Assembly (NCBI GenBank): GCA_008729055.1 | Contig: SDUX01000083.1 | Location: 53,798-117,797 of the forward strand | DNA from: Pyropia haitanensis | Taxonomy: Eukaryota; Rhodophyta; Bangiophyceae; Bangiales; Bangiaceae | DNA: 64,000 bases | Direction: 5' to 3' | In this document: positions 30,368-40,871 of the stretch, in pieces | Layout of the letters: every line of letters begins with the position of its first letter | Position numbering within the stretch: the stretch's first letter is position 1 | The notes under the pieces: model-generated | The model's database searches: none | What the model saw: only the letters and a program-made list of their open reading frames with translations | Told to the model about the DNA's origin: nothing | Position numbers and translations under genes: made by a program

Positions 30368-33082
30368 ATGCGGCTCTGTCCAACGCCCTCAGCGATTGCC
30401 TTGAGGATGTGGTGTCTGATGTGGAGGACCTTCGGCTGTCTGTCACCGAGGACGCTAGCTCATCCAGCTGCCGTTGCGCTGGTTGGGATGTACTCTCGGG
30501 CAGTCAACACGTATAAGCGGTTGTTGCTCGGCTGTTGTGTGCCGCTTCGCCTTCGCCAATTGCGACGGGTGCGACTGTGCGCCAGGGCCGCCTCAGGATG
30601 TCAACATCTTCACGCGCACCTGGCCGGCACTCTGCGAGCGCACCGCATCACTCTACGCGACCAAGCCGCACACCTGAAGGCGGCATTTACCAAGCTGCGA
30701 CCAGTGGCGGCGGCGCTGCCCTCCTACCACCGTCTTCCAGCGGACCACCAGCGCTCACCCAGTAGCACCTTGAAACTTGTGCCCGATCGTGACGCGGACA
30801 TTTGCATACCCCGCGACGACAAGGTGGTCCGGATCCTTTTGCACGTCTATTTTGTGCGCAACGCGCGCGTGGCGTCGGTTGTGGTGTCGTCTCCAGGCGT
30901 TGGCAAGTCGCACCTGGCGTGGGATGTGGTGGATGCGCTGGGGTCGCTGGACGACCCAAGGTTTGCAAGGGCAGCCATGCTGGAGGGCCTATCGGGGTGG
31001 GAAACTGCGCGGGACGAGCTGCGCGGCACACGGCCCTGCATCATTACCTTCAATAGCGGCAGTCTGTGGGGGACCCTGGATCAGGAGCTGATGCAAACGT
31101 ACCTGCCGAGCCAGCCCGCAGCAGCCTATCTTCCCCTGTACGCGCGCGTGCTTTGGTGCCTGCGCTGTGCTGACGGCCTGGATTGGGACGAGTTTGCGCA
31201 GATGATCCTCCAACTCCTCGAGGACGGCACGACTACCGCAAGCGCGATCATCCGGGAATCTAGGGCAGCGCTGAAGGAGCGGCCGACGCTCGTCATTGTC
31301 GAGGAGCTGAACAAGATTGAGGGGGACTGGCCTGCGTCGGCCGGCGAGAGCCCTGCTGAGGCGGCGTTTCCCGTCGACCACACGGCCGCTGCCGGCGGCC
31401 TTCCCGAGAACATCAAGCCGCAGGTTGTCGCGCCATCCAGTACCCGGCCTCTTCCTGTTGCCACGCAGTCCGTACTGGACGTGTACCGGCACGAGATGTG
31501 CACCTGGACGGGCGCGACTCAAACGCCTATCTCGGTGCTGTTCACCGCGCCGTACTTTGGCCTGATCTTTGACGAGGTCAAGGGCCGGCTGACGGCGGAG
31601 CAGCAGCGCGTCATTGACGACATGATTGCCGCCTTGAATGAGACGCTGGACCCCCGCGTACTAGAGGACTGCCAGCTAAGGCTGTCATCTTTGACGAGCG
31701 ACAGGCGCGGCTCTCCGTTTTTTGTGCTGAGTGCCATCAAGCTTGGCTTCATGGACATGGACGAGCTGGCCAAGGTCTACTTCCAGCCCCTGTTCGAGTC
31801 GGAGTGGCTCCTGCGTGCCGGGCTTCCATTCAAGAGCACGTTTGAGGTGTCCAGCGACGTGTCGGGTCGGGCGTTTGCGAGGCTGAGCGGTGGCCATCCG
31901 CGTAGCGCGGGCTTCCTGCGGGTGCACCTCAAGCTGGCAAGTCCTGGTCCGGCTTGGTCCTCTGTTGTGCAGCCTGCGTCGGCGGCGCTTACGGCAGACG
32001 ACAGGACTAAAACCCTGCTGGACTATCTTTTGGTCACCCCTGTCGTCGTTGTTGCTGCACTGCACCACTGCACCATCCGCGGCCCGCGGCCTATTGTTGA
32101 CGGCGTGTTGTCTCCATTGCTTGGAACCTGGGAGGAGCTGGTCTCCCTTAATGCGCTCACTGTGTCGGATGCGGACACGGACGGCCTCTACACGAACCCG
32201 TGCATGCCGCCTCTGATTGTGCTGGCGTGCCTCTACCGGTGGGATGAGGCCAAGAGGGACTTCTTCAACAGCCGTCCCATGCGCGAGGACCACTTTCTCC
32301 TGGACGGCATCTTGACCGCCGTGGCGGTGGTGTGCGGCTCCCGGTTCTCCGAGGGCTCTTCATCCAACGTGTGGGAGTACACCGCGCTCTACGCAGACGT
32401 GGCTCTCACTCGTGTACGCGCTGCCGCCAAGACGTGGGGCGCGGCATCATCCGGTCTTAAGCTTCCTCACGACTACGGGACGGTGACTTTGCTGCAGCTG
32501 TACCCCGGGACAACAAAGTACTACACCGAGGGCGAGCAGCCGCTGCTGAACAAGGTGCGCTACAACGCTTTGGATGCCGTCAAGGTGAATGAGGAAGAGG
32601 CTGCCAACAAGCTGTCGACGATATTGCAGCTGCCTTTTGCCGACATGGTGACGACCGTGTTCAAGTGCTCACACCACCAGACGAGCTTTGACAGCATCAA
32701 GTTTCTTGCACCTGCTGGCAGCTCGGAGTCGTGCAACAAGGGCGCCCTCGTCGCGGTGGTCAAGTCAAACAAGTTCACTGGGCTTGCGGAGGAGTACTTT
32801 AGCGTGGAGGAGCACGTGCGCAAGAGCCTGCGGAAGATTGAGCACGCGTTTGGGGATCATTGGGAGGAGTGGAGTGATCGTGTGGTCCTGGTGGTAGAGT
32901 CCAACCTGCGCCTAGCCAAGTCACCGAGAGAGCTGCTCTCGGCTGTCGAGTCCTCCAACGTCATCATCATTACCGCTCAAGATCACCTGAACGTGTATGG
33001 GAGGGCTCTCAGCGGCTTCATGGCGGACGGGCCCACGCTGTACAACGCCTCACTGGTGAGGAGGTCGGAGAGACCACTGTAG
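30368..33082 (+). CDS. Crinkler/RHS-type NTPase-nuclease
   Basis: An intact 904-residue frame. A P-loop lies at about residues 176-182 (SSPGVGKSHL), with IITFNSGSLW after it and a Walker B-like strand near 306-313 (TLVIVEELNK). This is the arrangement of NTPases in trypanosome retrotransposon-hot-spot and oomycete Crinkler proteins. The C-terminal about 150 residues look like a PD-(D/E)XK nuclease: D775 in TSFDSIKFL and K799 in LVAVVKSNKF, then VVLVVESNLRLAKSPRELL and VIIITAQDHLNVYGRAL, typical of these families. Such proteins are linked to genome conflict or secreted effectors, and the role here is unknown. The first about 60 residues are doubtful because another frame (30,334-30,516) looks more coding-like there, so the real start may be upstream and spliced. 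Confidence 0.7.
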   Translation: MRLCPTPSAIALRMWCLMWRTFGCLSPRTLAHPAAVALVGMYSRAVNTYKRLLLGCCVPLRLRQLRRVRLCARAASGCQHLHAHLAGTLRAHRITLRDQAAHLKAAFTKLRPVAAALPSYHRLPADHQRSPSSTLKLVPDRDADICIPRDDKVVRILLHVYFVRNARVASVVVSSPGVGKSHLAWDVVDALGSLDDPRFARAAMLEGLSGWETARDELRGTRPCIITFNSGSLWGTLDQELMQTYLPSQPAAAYLPLYARVLWCLRCADGLDWDEFAQMILQLLEDGTTTASAIIRESRAALKERPTLVIVEELNKIEGDWPASAGESPAEAAFPVDHTAAAGGLPENIKPQVVAPSSTRPLPVATQSVLDVYRHEMCTWTGATQTPISVLFTAPYFGLIFDEVKGRLTAEQQRVIDDMIAALNETLDPRVLEDCQLRLSSLTSDRRGSPFFVLSAIKLGFMDMDELAKVYFQPLFESEWLLRAGLPFKSTFEVSSDVSGRAFARLSGGHPRSAGFLRVHLKLASPGPAWSSVVQPASAALTADDRTKTLLDYLLVTPVVVVAALHHCTIRGPRPIVDGVLSPLLGTWEELVSLNALTVSDADTDGLYTNPCMPPLIVLACLYRWDEAKRDFFNSRPMREDHFLLDGILTAVAVVCGSRFSEGSSSNVWEYTALYADVALTRVRAAAKTWGAASSGLKLPHDYGTVTLLQLYPGTTKYYTEGEQPLLNKVRYNALDAVKVNEEEAANKLSTILQLPFADMVTTVFKCSHHQTSFDSIKFLAPAGSSESCNKGALVAVVKSNKFTGLAEEYFSVEEHVRKSLRKIEHAFGDHWEEWSDRVVLVVESNLRLAKSPRELLSAVESSNVIIITAQDHLNVYGRALSGFMADGPTLYNASLVRRSERPL

Positions 33083-33087
33083 CCCAC

Positions 33088-33725
33088 GCGGAGCAGGAGG
33101 AGGCGGGCTGGAGCGTGGCCCGCATGCAGCGGCTGGTGTCCCAACACAACGTGATTTGAACGCTGTCCGCGGCGGGGTCGGAGGAGCTGTTGGTGGCCGC
33201 CGCAGCCGCCCCCTTTGACGCCCTCATTGTGGATGAGGCCGCTCAGAGGTGGAGCCCGACTTGCTCATCCCAATGGTCGGCGCCGGCAGCATGTGCGCGT
33301 CCATCGCGGCGGCGGCGGCGTCGGCCGACGCCAATGAGGGGCTGCTCGGGGCGTTTTTGGGGTTGGGTGTAGAGGGCGGGCTCACGGGCACGGGCAAGGC
33401 GGGGCGGGGAGGGGCGTCGAGGCGGCGGCGGCTGGGTCACTGGCGCGGCTGCGTCGGGGGTTGCTGGTGTGGGACCCGCAGCAGCTGGCCGCGAAGGTGC
33501 TGTCCCAGTCGGGCCGCCCCGCCACGGCGTTTGCGCGCAGCCTCTTTGAGCGGCTGCAGGCGGCCCGCCCCGAGGCGGCGCGCGTGCTCCGCACCCAGTA
33601 CCACTACCTGGCCGTGGCGGTGGCGGTGCCGGACGTGCTCCCCGACGTGCGGCTGGCGGTGGGGCTGGGCGTGGCGCGGGGGGTGTCAGGGGGGGGCTGC
33701 CCTTCTGGTGAGCCGCGGCGCTCGT
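33088..33725 (+). pseudogene. SF1 helicase (Sen1/UPF1-like) fragment, broken
   Basis: Motifs of superfamily 1 RNA/DNA helicases appear in the right order but in changing frames. TLSAAGSEELL leads into FDALIVDEAAQ (motif II, DEAA), then VEPDLLIPM, LVWDPQQLAAKVLSQ (motif III region), SLFERLQAARPE and VLRTQYHY (motif IV region). An in-frame TGA (about 33,157) precedes TLSAAGS. A one-base loss between EAAQ and VEPD (about 33,246) breaks motif II from what follows. About 100 codons of unrelated Ala/Gly sequence separate EPDLLIPM from LVWDPQQL. No P-loop half is present. It begins only a few bases after the Crinkler/RHS stop. A multi-exon gene is less likely given the nonsense codon. Confidence 0.65.
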
Positions 33726-34345
33726 GCTGGGGGCGCTCGAGCCAAACGCGGGGGTGGCGGCGGCCCTGCAGGGGCTGCTGGGGGGGGTGCTGGGGGAGCG
33801 CCGCGCCGCGGCGGTCGCCGCGAGGGGCGCGGCGGTGGCGGCGGCCGAGGCGGCCGCCGCTGCTGCTGTTGCCACCACGCCGCCGCCCGCGCCTGCCACG
33901 CCCGCTTCCCCCTCTCGGGCTGTTGGATGTCCGGCGTCCCCCTTCCCCCCTCACGCGTCCCCCCCCACCCCTCCGCCCCACCGTTGGCGGTGGCGCCCGC
34001 ATCAGGCCCCCGTCCGACCGGTGTTGTGGCGGTAGTGGTAAGGGTCGGGGCGCTCGCCGCGGGGGGCCCCCCCAGCGTCGGTGCGCCCCGCCGCGGGGAT
34101 GGCGGGCACACCTGGGCACCTGAGGGGGACGGGTGGGTGGAGTGGCGGGAAGGGCGCCGACGGGCGGCCGGCGGCCGCGGGCGCGGCGGGTGAGCCGGCG
34201 GTGGGGGGTGGGGCGGGGCGGCGGCGGAAACCCCGCCACACGCGGCGTGGGGGGCGGGGGTGGCGGGGGTGGGGGGGGGGATGACGGCAACAATCGCCAG
34301 ATGCGGCGGCAGCAGAAGCAGGCGGAAAAGGCGCGGAAGAAGTAG
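33726..34345 (+). other. Possible degraded C-terminal coding, low complexity
   Basis: The + frames are Ala/Gly-rich (ALQGLLGGVLGERRAAAVAA). One frame ends in a basic tail (QMRRQQKQAEKARKK, stop at 34,343-34,345) that looks like a genuine C-terminus. Its relation to the helicase fragment is unclear. Confidence 0.25.
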
Positions 34346-36557
34346 GGGGGGGGGGTGGGGGGACAGTGTTGGGCGGGGGGGGAGGGGGAGGGGGAGGGGG
34401 GGTGTGTTGTGGGGGGTCGTGGGTGCGAGGGAGGTGGACGCGGGCGGAACCCGCGCCCCCCACCCGTGACGCGGCGACGGCGGCGGCGGCAGGGGGGGGG
34501 GCGGGGGGGCGCGCGGCGTGGCGTGCCGCCCCCCGGCGGGTGGGGCGGGCGGGTGGGGCCCCCACCCGGTAGCGCGCCCCCGCGCCTCGCAGGTGGCGTG
34601 CCCGGCGTTGGCGCTGGGGCGGCGGGTCGCGGGCGGCCGTGCGGGGGGGAAGGGGGGGGTGTGCGGGGCTGCGCCGCACGGGGCCGTGGCGGGGCCCCGG
34701 GGGGTGTGGCGGGAGGGTTTGCGGGGGGTGGGGGGGGGGGGGGGCTGTTGTTGCCCACGCTGCGCGGAGGCGGTGGGGAGCGTGGGGGGTGGTGGGGGGG
34801 AGCAGGGGGCGGGCCGCGCCGTGGCGCCCACTGGCCTTGCCCAACGTGACGCGCCGGGAACGGCAGGGGGGGTGCCGGACGGGATGGGTCGGGGTGTGTG
34901 TGTGTAGGGAGTTCCCCGTGGTGCGGGTTCCACGGGGGCGTGTATGCTGGCGGTGTTATTTTTGTGCCAGTGGCCGACGGTGGCGCCCCGCCGCGTGCAT
35001 TTGTGTCTCGCCCCGCGGGTGTGCCCGCGCGCGTGTTTGCAAAGGGCAGCGTCCACGCCCGACGCTCCCCCCCCCGCCAGTACGCCTCGTCCCACCCACC
35101 TTCAGCATCCCCCCTCAACCCCCAGCTATCCCATCCCCACCCTCTTTTTGTTGTAGCCTTACTTCCATTTCCTTCCAGCACCGCAAAGGCCACACCCACC
35201 GCCGCGCCGCTGCCGCCGCCACCGCTGCCGCCGCCTCCCCGCGACGAGTGCGGGGCCGGGCGGCCCATGCTCACCACCCCCACTACCTGTACCAGCCCTC
35301 TCCCACGCCACGGCAGCCGCCGCCGGCATACACACAAGCATCCCCCACGCCCCGCTCTCACCAAACCCCCACTCCCCGCCGCACCACCACCACCCCTCCC
35401 GCACCCTCCGTCGGCGGCGGGAAGAAGAGCCCCCGCGCGCCGCCGCGCGCGCCCGTTCCCGCCGCCCGCGACCGGCGGGGCGCTCCCCCCCCCCCGCCCC
35501 CGCCCCCGCCGCGCCACCGACCGCAGGGCACCGCCGTCGGCGGGGCCCGCGCCGCGCGGCGGCGACGGCGGGGAGGGGGGCGCACGGAACCAGCAGCGGT
35601 CACGGCAAGGCACACGGCGGGGGGAGGGGCAGGGCGGGGGGACTGGGGCCGGGGCGGGGCCGCGGCTGGGGCGGCCCACCCGCCGCCGCGGGCGCCCGCC
35701 CGGCGGCACCGGCACCGCCACTGGCCGGGGCCCGCGCCGCGCGGCGGCGACGGCGAGGAGGGGGGCGCACGGAACCAGCAGCGGTCACGGCAAGGCACAC
35801 GGCGGGGGGAGGGGCAGGGCGGGGGGACTGGGGCCGGGGCGGGGCCGCGGCTGGGGCGGCCCACCCGCCGCCGCGGGCGCCCGCCCGGCGGCACCGGCAC
35901 CGCCACTGGCGGCGGCACGGGCGGCAGCGGCGCCACCCCCACCGGCGGCACCGCCGCCACCACTGGCGCCACCACCACCACCACCACCACCACCACCACC
36001 ACCACCATCCCCGCCGGCACCACCGGCGGCCGCAAGGCGACCCGCCCCCCCCCCCCCCCCCCCCTTCCCGCCACGGGCCGCCTTGCGCACCCGCCCCACC
36101 GCCACCCTCCCCCCCCCCCCTCCTCTCCCCCCCCCACGGGCGGTGCCCGCCGCCGCCGCCGCCGCCGCCCGTGCCGCCGCCCGTGCCGCCACCCGTGCTG
36201 CGGCCTTGGCCGCCTGTTTGGATGGTGTTGGCGGCACGGCCGCCGCCGTCGCCGCAGCGGAGGCGACGGGGGCGGGGCCACCAGTGGCGGCGGCGTCAGC
36301 GGCAGCAGCAGCGGCGGTGGCGGTGGAGTCGACAGCGGTCGTGGCGGTGGCGTCAGCGGCCGCGGCAGCGGCGGCGGCGGCGGCGGCGGCCCGCTTCTGG
36401 GCCTTTGTCCGCTTGGCCTTGCCCTTTCTCTTCGTCTCCCCCCCCGCGCCCGCGCCCGCCTCGGTGGCAGCCGCAGCGGGCGCGGCGGGCGCGTCGGCGG
36501 CGGCGGCGACAGCGCCGGCAGAGGCGGCGTCGGCGGCAGCGGCGGCGGCGGCGTCGG

Positions 36558-36589
<32 letters not shown>

Positions 36590-37353
36590 CAGGCCGCGTC
36601 CGCCCCCCCCCCGCCGCGTCGGCCACCACCGCCGCCACCTGCCGCACCAGACCCGGGAAGGGCGGCGGCGGCGGCGGCGGCGGCGCCCTCCCCCCCCGGC
36701 GGCGGCGGCCGCCGCCACCGCCGCCCGCGGGCGCCGCCCGAGCAGCACCCCCACCCGCGCCCGCACCATCGCCCGGACGGCGTCACGCGGGGGCACCCGC
36801 GCGGGCCGGGCCGTCCCCGTTGGGGGTACCCCCCCACCCGAACCCGCACCCGCCCCCGCCGCCGCCGCCGCCGCCGTCGGGCCTACCGCGGGTGGCGGCG
36901 GCGGCGGCGGCGGGTCGGCCGGGGCGCCCGGCCCCCACCCGCACCCCGGGACGCCGTCCACCACGAGGGCGGCCACAAACGCCCCATCCTCGTAATCCTC
37001 GAGCGGGGGCAGGGGGAGGCGCGGGGGGGTAGGGGCGCGCGGCCGGCGGTCGGCGGCGGGAAGGGTGGAGGGGGGAGGGGGGGCGTGGGCGGGGGGTGCC
37101 GACGCGGGGGCCCCGGCGCGGAGGGGGCGGCGGCCGCCGACGGGCCGGGGGGGGTGGGGTGGGGGGGAGGGGGGGCGCCCGCCCGTGGGAGCGGGGGGGG
37201 GGGGGTGTGCGCCCGTGGGGGGGGGGGCGGCGGCCGGGGGCGGGGGGGGTCCACGGCCACCGCCGGGGGGGGGCGCCGCGGGCCCCACCGCCGCCGCCGT
37301 GCCGGCCGGACTGGCGGGCGCGGGCGCCGCTGGGGGCGGGCCGCCGCCAGCGG

Positions 37354-37384
<31 letters not shown>

Positions 37385-38420
37385 GGCGGCGGTGGCGGCC
37401 CGCTCGGCGCCCGCGGGGGTTGCGGTGCCGCCGCCGCTGCCGCCGCTGGGGGCGGCGGCCACCAGCCACGAAAGTGCAAGCACCACCCCACCGTCGCCCC
37501 CCCCCCCCCTCCCGGCGGGGTCCCCCCTCCCCCCCCCCCGGGCGCGCCCGCCAGCCATGCCTCCTCCGCGGCGGCGGCGGCGGCGGCGGCGGCGCCCGCC
37601 GCCGCCTCTGCCGCCGCCGCCGCCGCGTCGTTGTCGGCGGCGGCGACGGCCGCGGTGGCGGTGGCGGTGGTGGCCGGCACCGCGGGGGAGGGGGGGGCAG
37701 GGGGGGGGGGGCCCGCCACGAGGGTGGTGCCGGCGCCCGCCGCCCACACCTCCTGCTTGATGCGGGGGGTGGCGGCGGCGGCGGCCGGTGGGGGCGGGGT
37801 GGTGGCCCCGCCAGCGCCACCGCCCGTGCCGTCCCGCGGCGGGGGGGCGGGGGTGGTGGGGACTGGGGGGGCGGTGCCAACGGTGGCGGCGGCGGGTCCC
37901 GCCCGTCGCCCGCCGCCACCGCCGCCGCCGCCGCCGCCTCCACCGCCGCCGCGCCCGCCGCCCCCCCGGTGCCGGCGGCCCCCACCGCGGCAGCAGCCCC
38001 ATTGGCGGCGGCGGGTGCGGCGGCCAGCGGCGGCGGCGGCGGCAACGGCTGCGTCGACGGCGGCGACGGCGGCGGCGGCGGCGACGACAACAGCACCGCC
38101 CACGGCGGCGGCGGCGACCCGCCACCCGCAGACGGACGGGACGGCGGGGCGCCGCCGGCCGGGGCGGCCGCCTCGAGTGCGCCGCCGCCGCCGCCGCCCA
38201 ACCCCCCCCCCCCCCCCCCCCCCCCCCCCACAACGCCGCCGTCCGCCCCGCCCGCCCCCTCCCCCTCGACCCCTCGCCGGGACGGCCGCGCGGCACCTTC
38301 CCCCGACCCCCCTCCCCCCCACCCCCCCCCCACGCGGGGGCCGGGGCACCCCAAAGCGGCTGCCCGACCCGACGGGATGAGGTGCACATTGTTGGGAGAC
38401 GCGATCCCCAACCGCATTCA
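34346..38420. other. Low-complexity GC-rich block; gene content unresolved
   Basis: G-runs (34,346-34,800, 37,020-37,260), C-runs (36,045-36,062, 38,203-38,229), CCG and ACC microsatellites (35,965-36,006) open long frames on both strands. The least repetitive segments are on the minus strand: YEDGAFVAALVVDGVPGCGW near 37,000-36,930, PRDAVRAMVRARVGVLLGR near 36,790-36,740, and KRKGKAKRTKAQKRAAA near 36,440-36,390. These hint at a real, fragmented minus-strand gene, but I recognise no family. Confidence 0.3.
35542..35911. repeat. 185-bp tandem duplication, 2 copies
   Basis: Two adjacent, almost identical copies start at 35,542 and 35,727 (ggggcccgcgccgcgcggcg). The near identity implies a recent event. 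Confidence 0.9.
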
Positions 38421-40871
38421 TGGAATATCACCTTCGGCAGCGGATCAAAGCAATCGTTTCCTGCCACGTCTCTGACCTCTCAATGGCTGGATCTCGCTAA
38501 ATTGAGCCGGTGCCCAATCCCGATGAAAGGGGTTGGTCCAGCCCAGCCCCCATTCTGAAAAAAAAATGGGTGCCAGTGTGGACCAACCCCATCCTTCGAA
38601 ACGAATATGTTGTGTACTTACCACAACTCGATGAATCAGATTCACGATATATGGTCGCCGTTGGGGTCGCCGCTACGGTGCTTTTCCAAAAAGTGACCGC
38701 CCAAGAAGTCGCGATCTTTCACTTATCGCAGGTGGACCGGCTAGATCGCGAGTGTCCCTGCGCCAATGAGTGTTCTGAACGATGTGGCCCGGTGGAGGGC
38801 AGATGGGTGGCCGACACGGTCTGGCGGGAGCAAGGGTCTGGCAGAGAGTGTGGCTGCAAGCCCTGCCTGAGTTCTTGAGCATCACATCGATCGACCTGGT
38901 CAGTTCCTATTGCCGTGAACACCTCTGAACCCGATGAAAAACAAGGGCTTGGTATCTTGTACAAGTGTGAATCGAGATAGAATCAATCCGTGTCCAAAGC
39001 TGTATTGCTCAAAGCCGTTCAACAAGAGCCGCAGATGGCACGATCTCGTCAGGGAAACGGTTCCGTTCATCGGGGTAGGCAATGGTAGTAAATAAGGGGA
39101 TAGGATGGGTTCGGCGAGACATCCCGGGGTTGGATTCGGGAACGGAGTTGGGTCAATATTGAAACCTTCTCACGTCCAAGTGAAGTGTTACACCACTGAT
39201 TGCGTACTGCTGAGGTCTCTTGCTGATAAGTGGATAGACTTGACAGATGTGGGCCTGTGGTTGGCTGGGGAAAGGAGTGAGCTGTCTCGGCGAGGCTCGT
39301 TGGCGCGTGTGATGGCGCGATAATGGCGCCACAATGCATCACGGTTCCAACGATGATTGGGTGGACGGGCAGACACCTGCGCGGGAGATATAGGCGACGG
39401 GGTGAGAGCGACTTGCGCCGTTGCTGGCAATCAAAGAGAGGCTTGCAATGCGCCGTGGTGGGTGGCCAGAGCTGCCGCGGCGTCGGATATCATTGGCTGC
39501 GCGAGTGGGCCGGGCTGTGGAAGAAGGTGAGGCTGGGCTAGACAGTGTTGCGTGTTCGGCTCTGCGAGAATCCTGGTGTGTTCATTGGTTGTGTGGCGGG
39601 CATATCGTCAAGAACCTGAGCACCCTCAATAATTTCCCAATACGGGCGCCTATTGCGGAATGGCTGAATGGATGGGGCTGCTATTCCGGCTGAACACACT
39701 CCTGGATGCGCTGAAGAATTCTGCCCACAAGAGGCTTGCGTGGCCTGGCAGTGACTGCGAGAGACTGCTCCGTTGCCTGTTTGGCCGAGCTCTCTGAGCC
39801 AATCGGGGAACACAGTTTGTGGCAGCTGGTCGTGCGAGCCAGTGCCACTGCTTAGTGCGGCGGCTAGCCAGGCGTCGGCGGGGACGAGACCGTATAGAGC
39901 CACGATTAACTGTGGCTCAGGCATGACAGCTAGCGGGAGGCCGCCCTTTCCCGGGCGGACCTGGGCTGCGAACATGTCTTACAGTGTGACATGGCACTTG
40001 GCAGGCAGCGCAAAGCGCAGTCTACTCCCCGGCCCGCATCCCGCCGTCCATCCCCCTTCGCCCCTCCCCCTCTTGGCAACCCCCTCCCGCTTCACAATGG
40101 CTGTCCTCCGCACCCGCGTGGTGGTCGAGGTCACATCGGTGGCGGTGGCGGTGCAGTCCGTCCTCCTGGCGGCGGCCGCTTCAGCAGACGGGCGCGCCCG
40201 GGCGTGGCCCGCTGGCGGCCGCCGCAGTCGGCGGCAGCTGGCCCCTGACGCGGGCGCGCCCGCCCGCTCACCCGACCGCCCACTGTCGCCGCCGGCACCG
40301 CCACGTGGGGGCCCCCCCACTCCTAGCATCTCCCATTGCCGTCGCGCCAATGCACCTCCCTCCCCCCCTCCCTCTCCTTGAGCACCCGCGCGGGCGGCCC
40401 CGGCGAGCGGTAGGCGCCCACGGGAGCATGAGTGGGGGGGGACGGCGGGGAGGAGGGTGGTGATGCCCCCGTCCCTTACCGTCAACATTGCCGCTGTACC
40501 GCGGCGGTGACGGGACGGGGACAGGGGTGGGAATCCCGCCGCTCTAGGGGGATGGGGGCGGGGTTGATGGCAGGGGTGGGGCGCGCCGCGCGGTGGCGGC
40601 CGGTGGAAATGGTTGGGGGCCGGGGGGGGGCGTGCCGCGCGGTCGCGGCCGCTGGTCATGGACTCGGCGCCTTTCGGGGCTGGCCTTTGCGTCGTGGGGG
40701 GGTAGAAGAGTACTGGCCGCCACGCACGGTGGGGCCCGGTCAAGGGGGTGTGAACGCGGAGGGCGCACGAGGGTTTTTCCGGGAGTGGGGGTGGAGAGAG
40801 TGGAGCAGTGAACGCAGTGAGGATTCTGCGCTGTTTCTAAAGACAGTTTACGCCGCCACGTCAGGGCATCT
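38421..40871. other. Intergenic; foldback hairpin; small doubtful frame
   Basis: Balanced composition to about 39,980, then GC-rich. At about 38,526-38,594 an imperfect foldback has arms beginning ggggttggtcca and ending tggaccaacccc around an A9 loop, and could be a tiny MITE or hairpin. A frame at 40,098-40,381 (+, MAVLRTRVVVEVTSVAVAV) has a hydrophobic start but no other support. No RNA gene is seen. Confidence 0.45.

Noticed and set aside
40098..40381. Small + frame with hydrophobic start
   Set aside because: Only 94 codons, Pro/Ala/Arg-rich after the first 30, equally open on the other strand and without a domain.
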